Origin: Oncomelania hupensis
Taxonomy: Eukaryota; Mollusca; Gastropoda; Littorinimorpha; Pomatiopsidae
DNA: 64,000 nt
Direction of reading: 5' to 3'
Assembly (NCBI GenBank): GCA_036898135.1
Contig: CM072522.1
Span: 61,378,172-61,442,171, forward strand
In this document: positions 63,818 through 64,000 of the stretch, in pieces
How the letters are laid out: every line of letters begins with the position of its first letter
Position numbering within the stretch: position 1 is the stretch's first letter
Notes under the pieces: model-generated
Database searches by the model: none
What the model was told of the DNA's origin: nothing
The model's input: the letters and a program-made list of their open reading frames with translations, nothing else
Program-made: the position numbers and the translations under genes

Positions 63818-64000
63818 TAATTGCATTTATATGGCGCATTTTTCATTAGAATAACAACTCAATGCGCTTACACACATCATTCGTACGCATCATCACAACA
63901 TTCGCACTACATCATGTCCAGCATCTTTCTAAAAGTATTATTACTGTTCTTACTATTTAAACAGAAAACGCCTTGCCGAACAAGTGCATTTTTAAGCAGC
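63817..64000. other. L2/SINE-type tail at window edge
   Basis: TTGCATTTATATGGCGCATT ... CAATGCGCTTACACACATCA follows the AAT array, as in other copies (33329, 47008). Probably the antisense 3' end of a retroposon continuing beyond the window. Confidence 0.5.

Overview
The window is animal nuclear DNA, most likely from a lophotrochozoan and probably a mollusc. Genes are split into small exons by kilobase-scale introns. There are several tRNA-derived SINE families, LINE fragments with short-repeat tails, Ty3/gypsy-type LTR retrotransposons, MITEs and very abundant micro- and minisatellites. Nothing prokaryotic is present. The taxon is an inference from repeat style. Positions 21001-21500 are an assembly gap.

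Host gene. The minus strand carries one recognisable cellular gene, an RGS-domain protein most like RGS22. I assembled it from short exons with good splice sites whose phases agree at every junction: 61552-61434, 59926-59791, 56647-56578, 56173-55999, 50551-50427, 46886-46738, 37297-37212, 35172-35020 and 32141-31995 (in-frame stop). Two further candidate 3' exons (25828-25705 and 20087-19969) could be joined through a GC-AG intron. The RGS domain runs over the second to fifth of these exons. The last exons encode a proline-rich linker and a charged coiled coil. The gene's 5' end lies beyond the right edge. Almost everything between 20 and 62 kb is therefore intron, filled with repeats.

LTR retrotransposons. 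Three gypsy-type elements are present: E1 (1529-5747, minus, decayed), E2 (9352-16397, minus, two nearly identical 1501-bp LTRs) and E3 (39564-45333, plus, two nearly identical ~635-bp LTRs). In all three the protease is followed directly by integrase. In E2 and E3 the reverse transcriptase/RNase H remnant lies after integrase. This is the Gmr1-like (Ty1/copia-like) pol order. All three have lost the RT palm, so none can be autonomous. E2 nevertheless keeps a single 952-codon frame across two internal deletions.

Layout. 0-6.2 kb: two LINE fragments, one split by E1. 6.3-7.1 kb: a TA-flanked MITE. 7.7-18.5 kb: a tandemly duplicated satellite block (40-bp and 48-bp minisatellites plus TCA/TTC repeats) whose first copy is split by E2. 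19.8-29 kb: a chain of minisatellites (60, ~39, 24, 29, 23 and 37 bp). 29-32 kb: a TGACCTTG-rich repeat with a nested LINE. 32-34.2 kb: long AAG tracts and a foldback element. 34.4-39.6 kb: retroposons, a MITE with nested core, and a triplicated ~0.7-kb repeat with telomere-like motifs. 39.6-45.3 kb: E3. 45.6-62 kb: LINE ends, SINEs, a hAT-like MITE, foldbacks and a ~1.07-kb ATCT array around the 5' exons. 62.1-63.8 kb: GA-rich satellite with telomere-like motifs and an AAT array.
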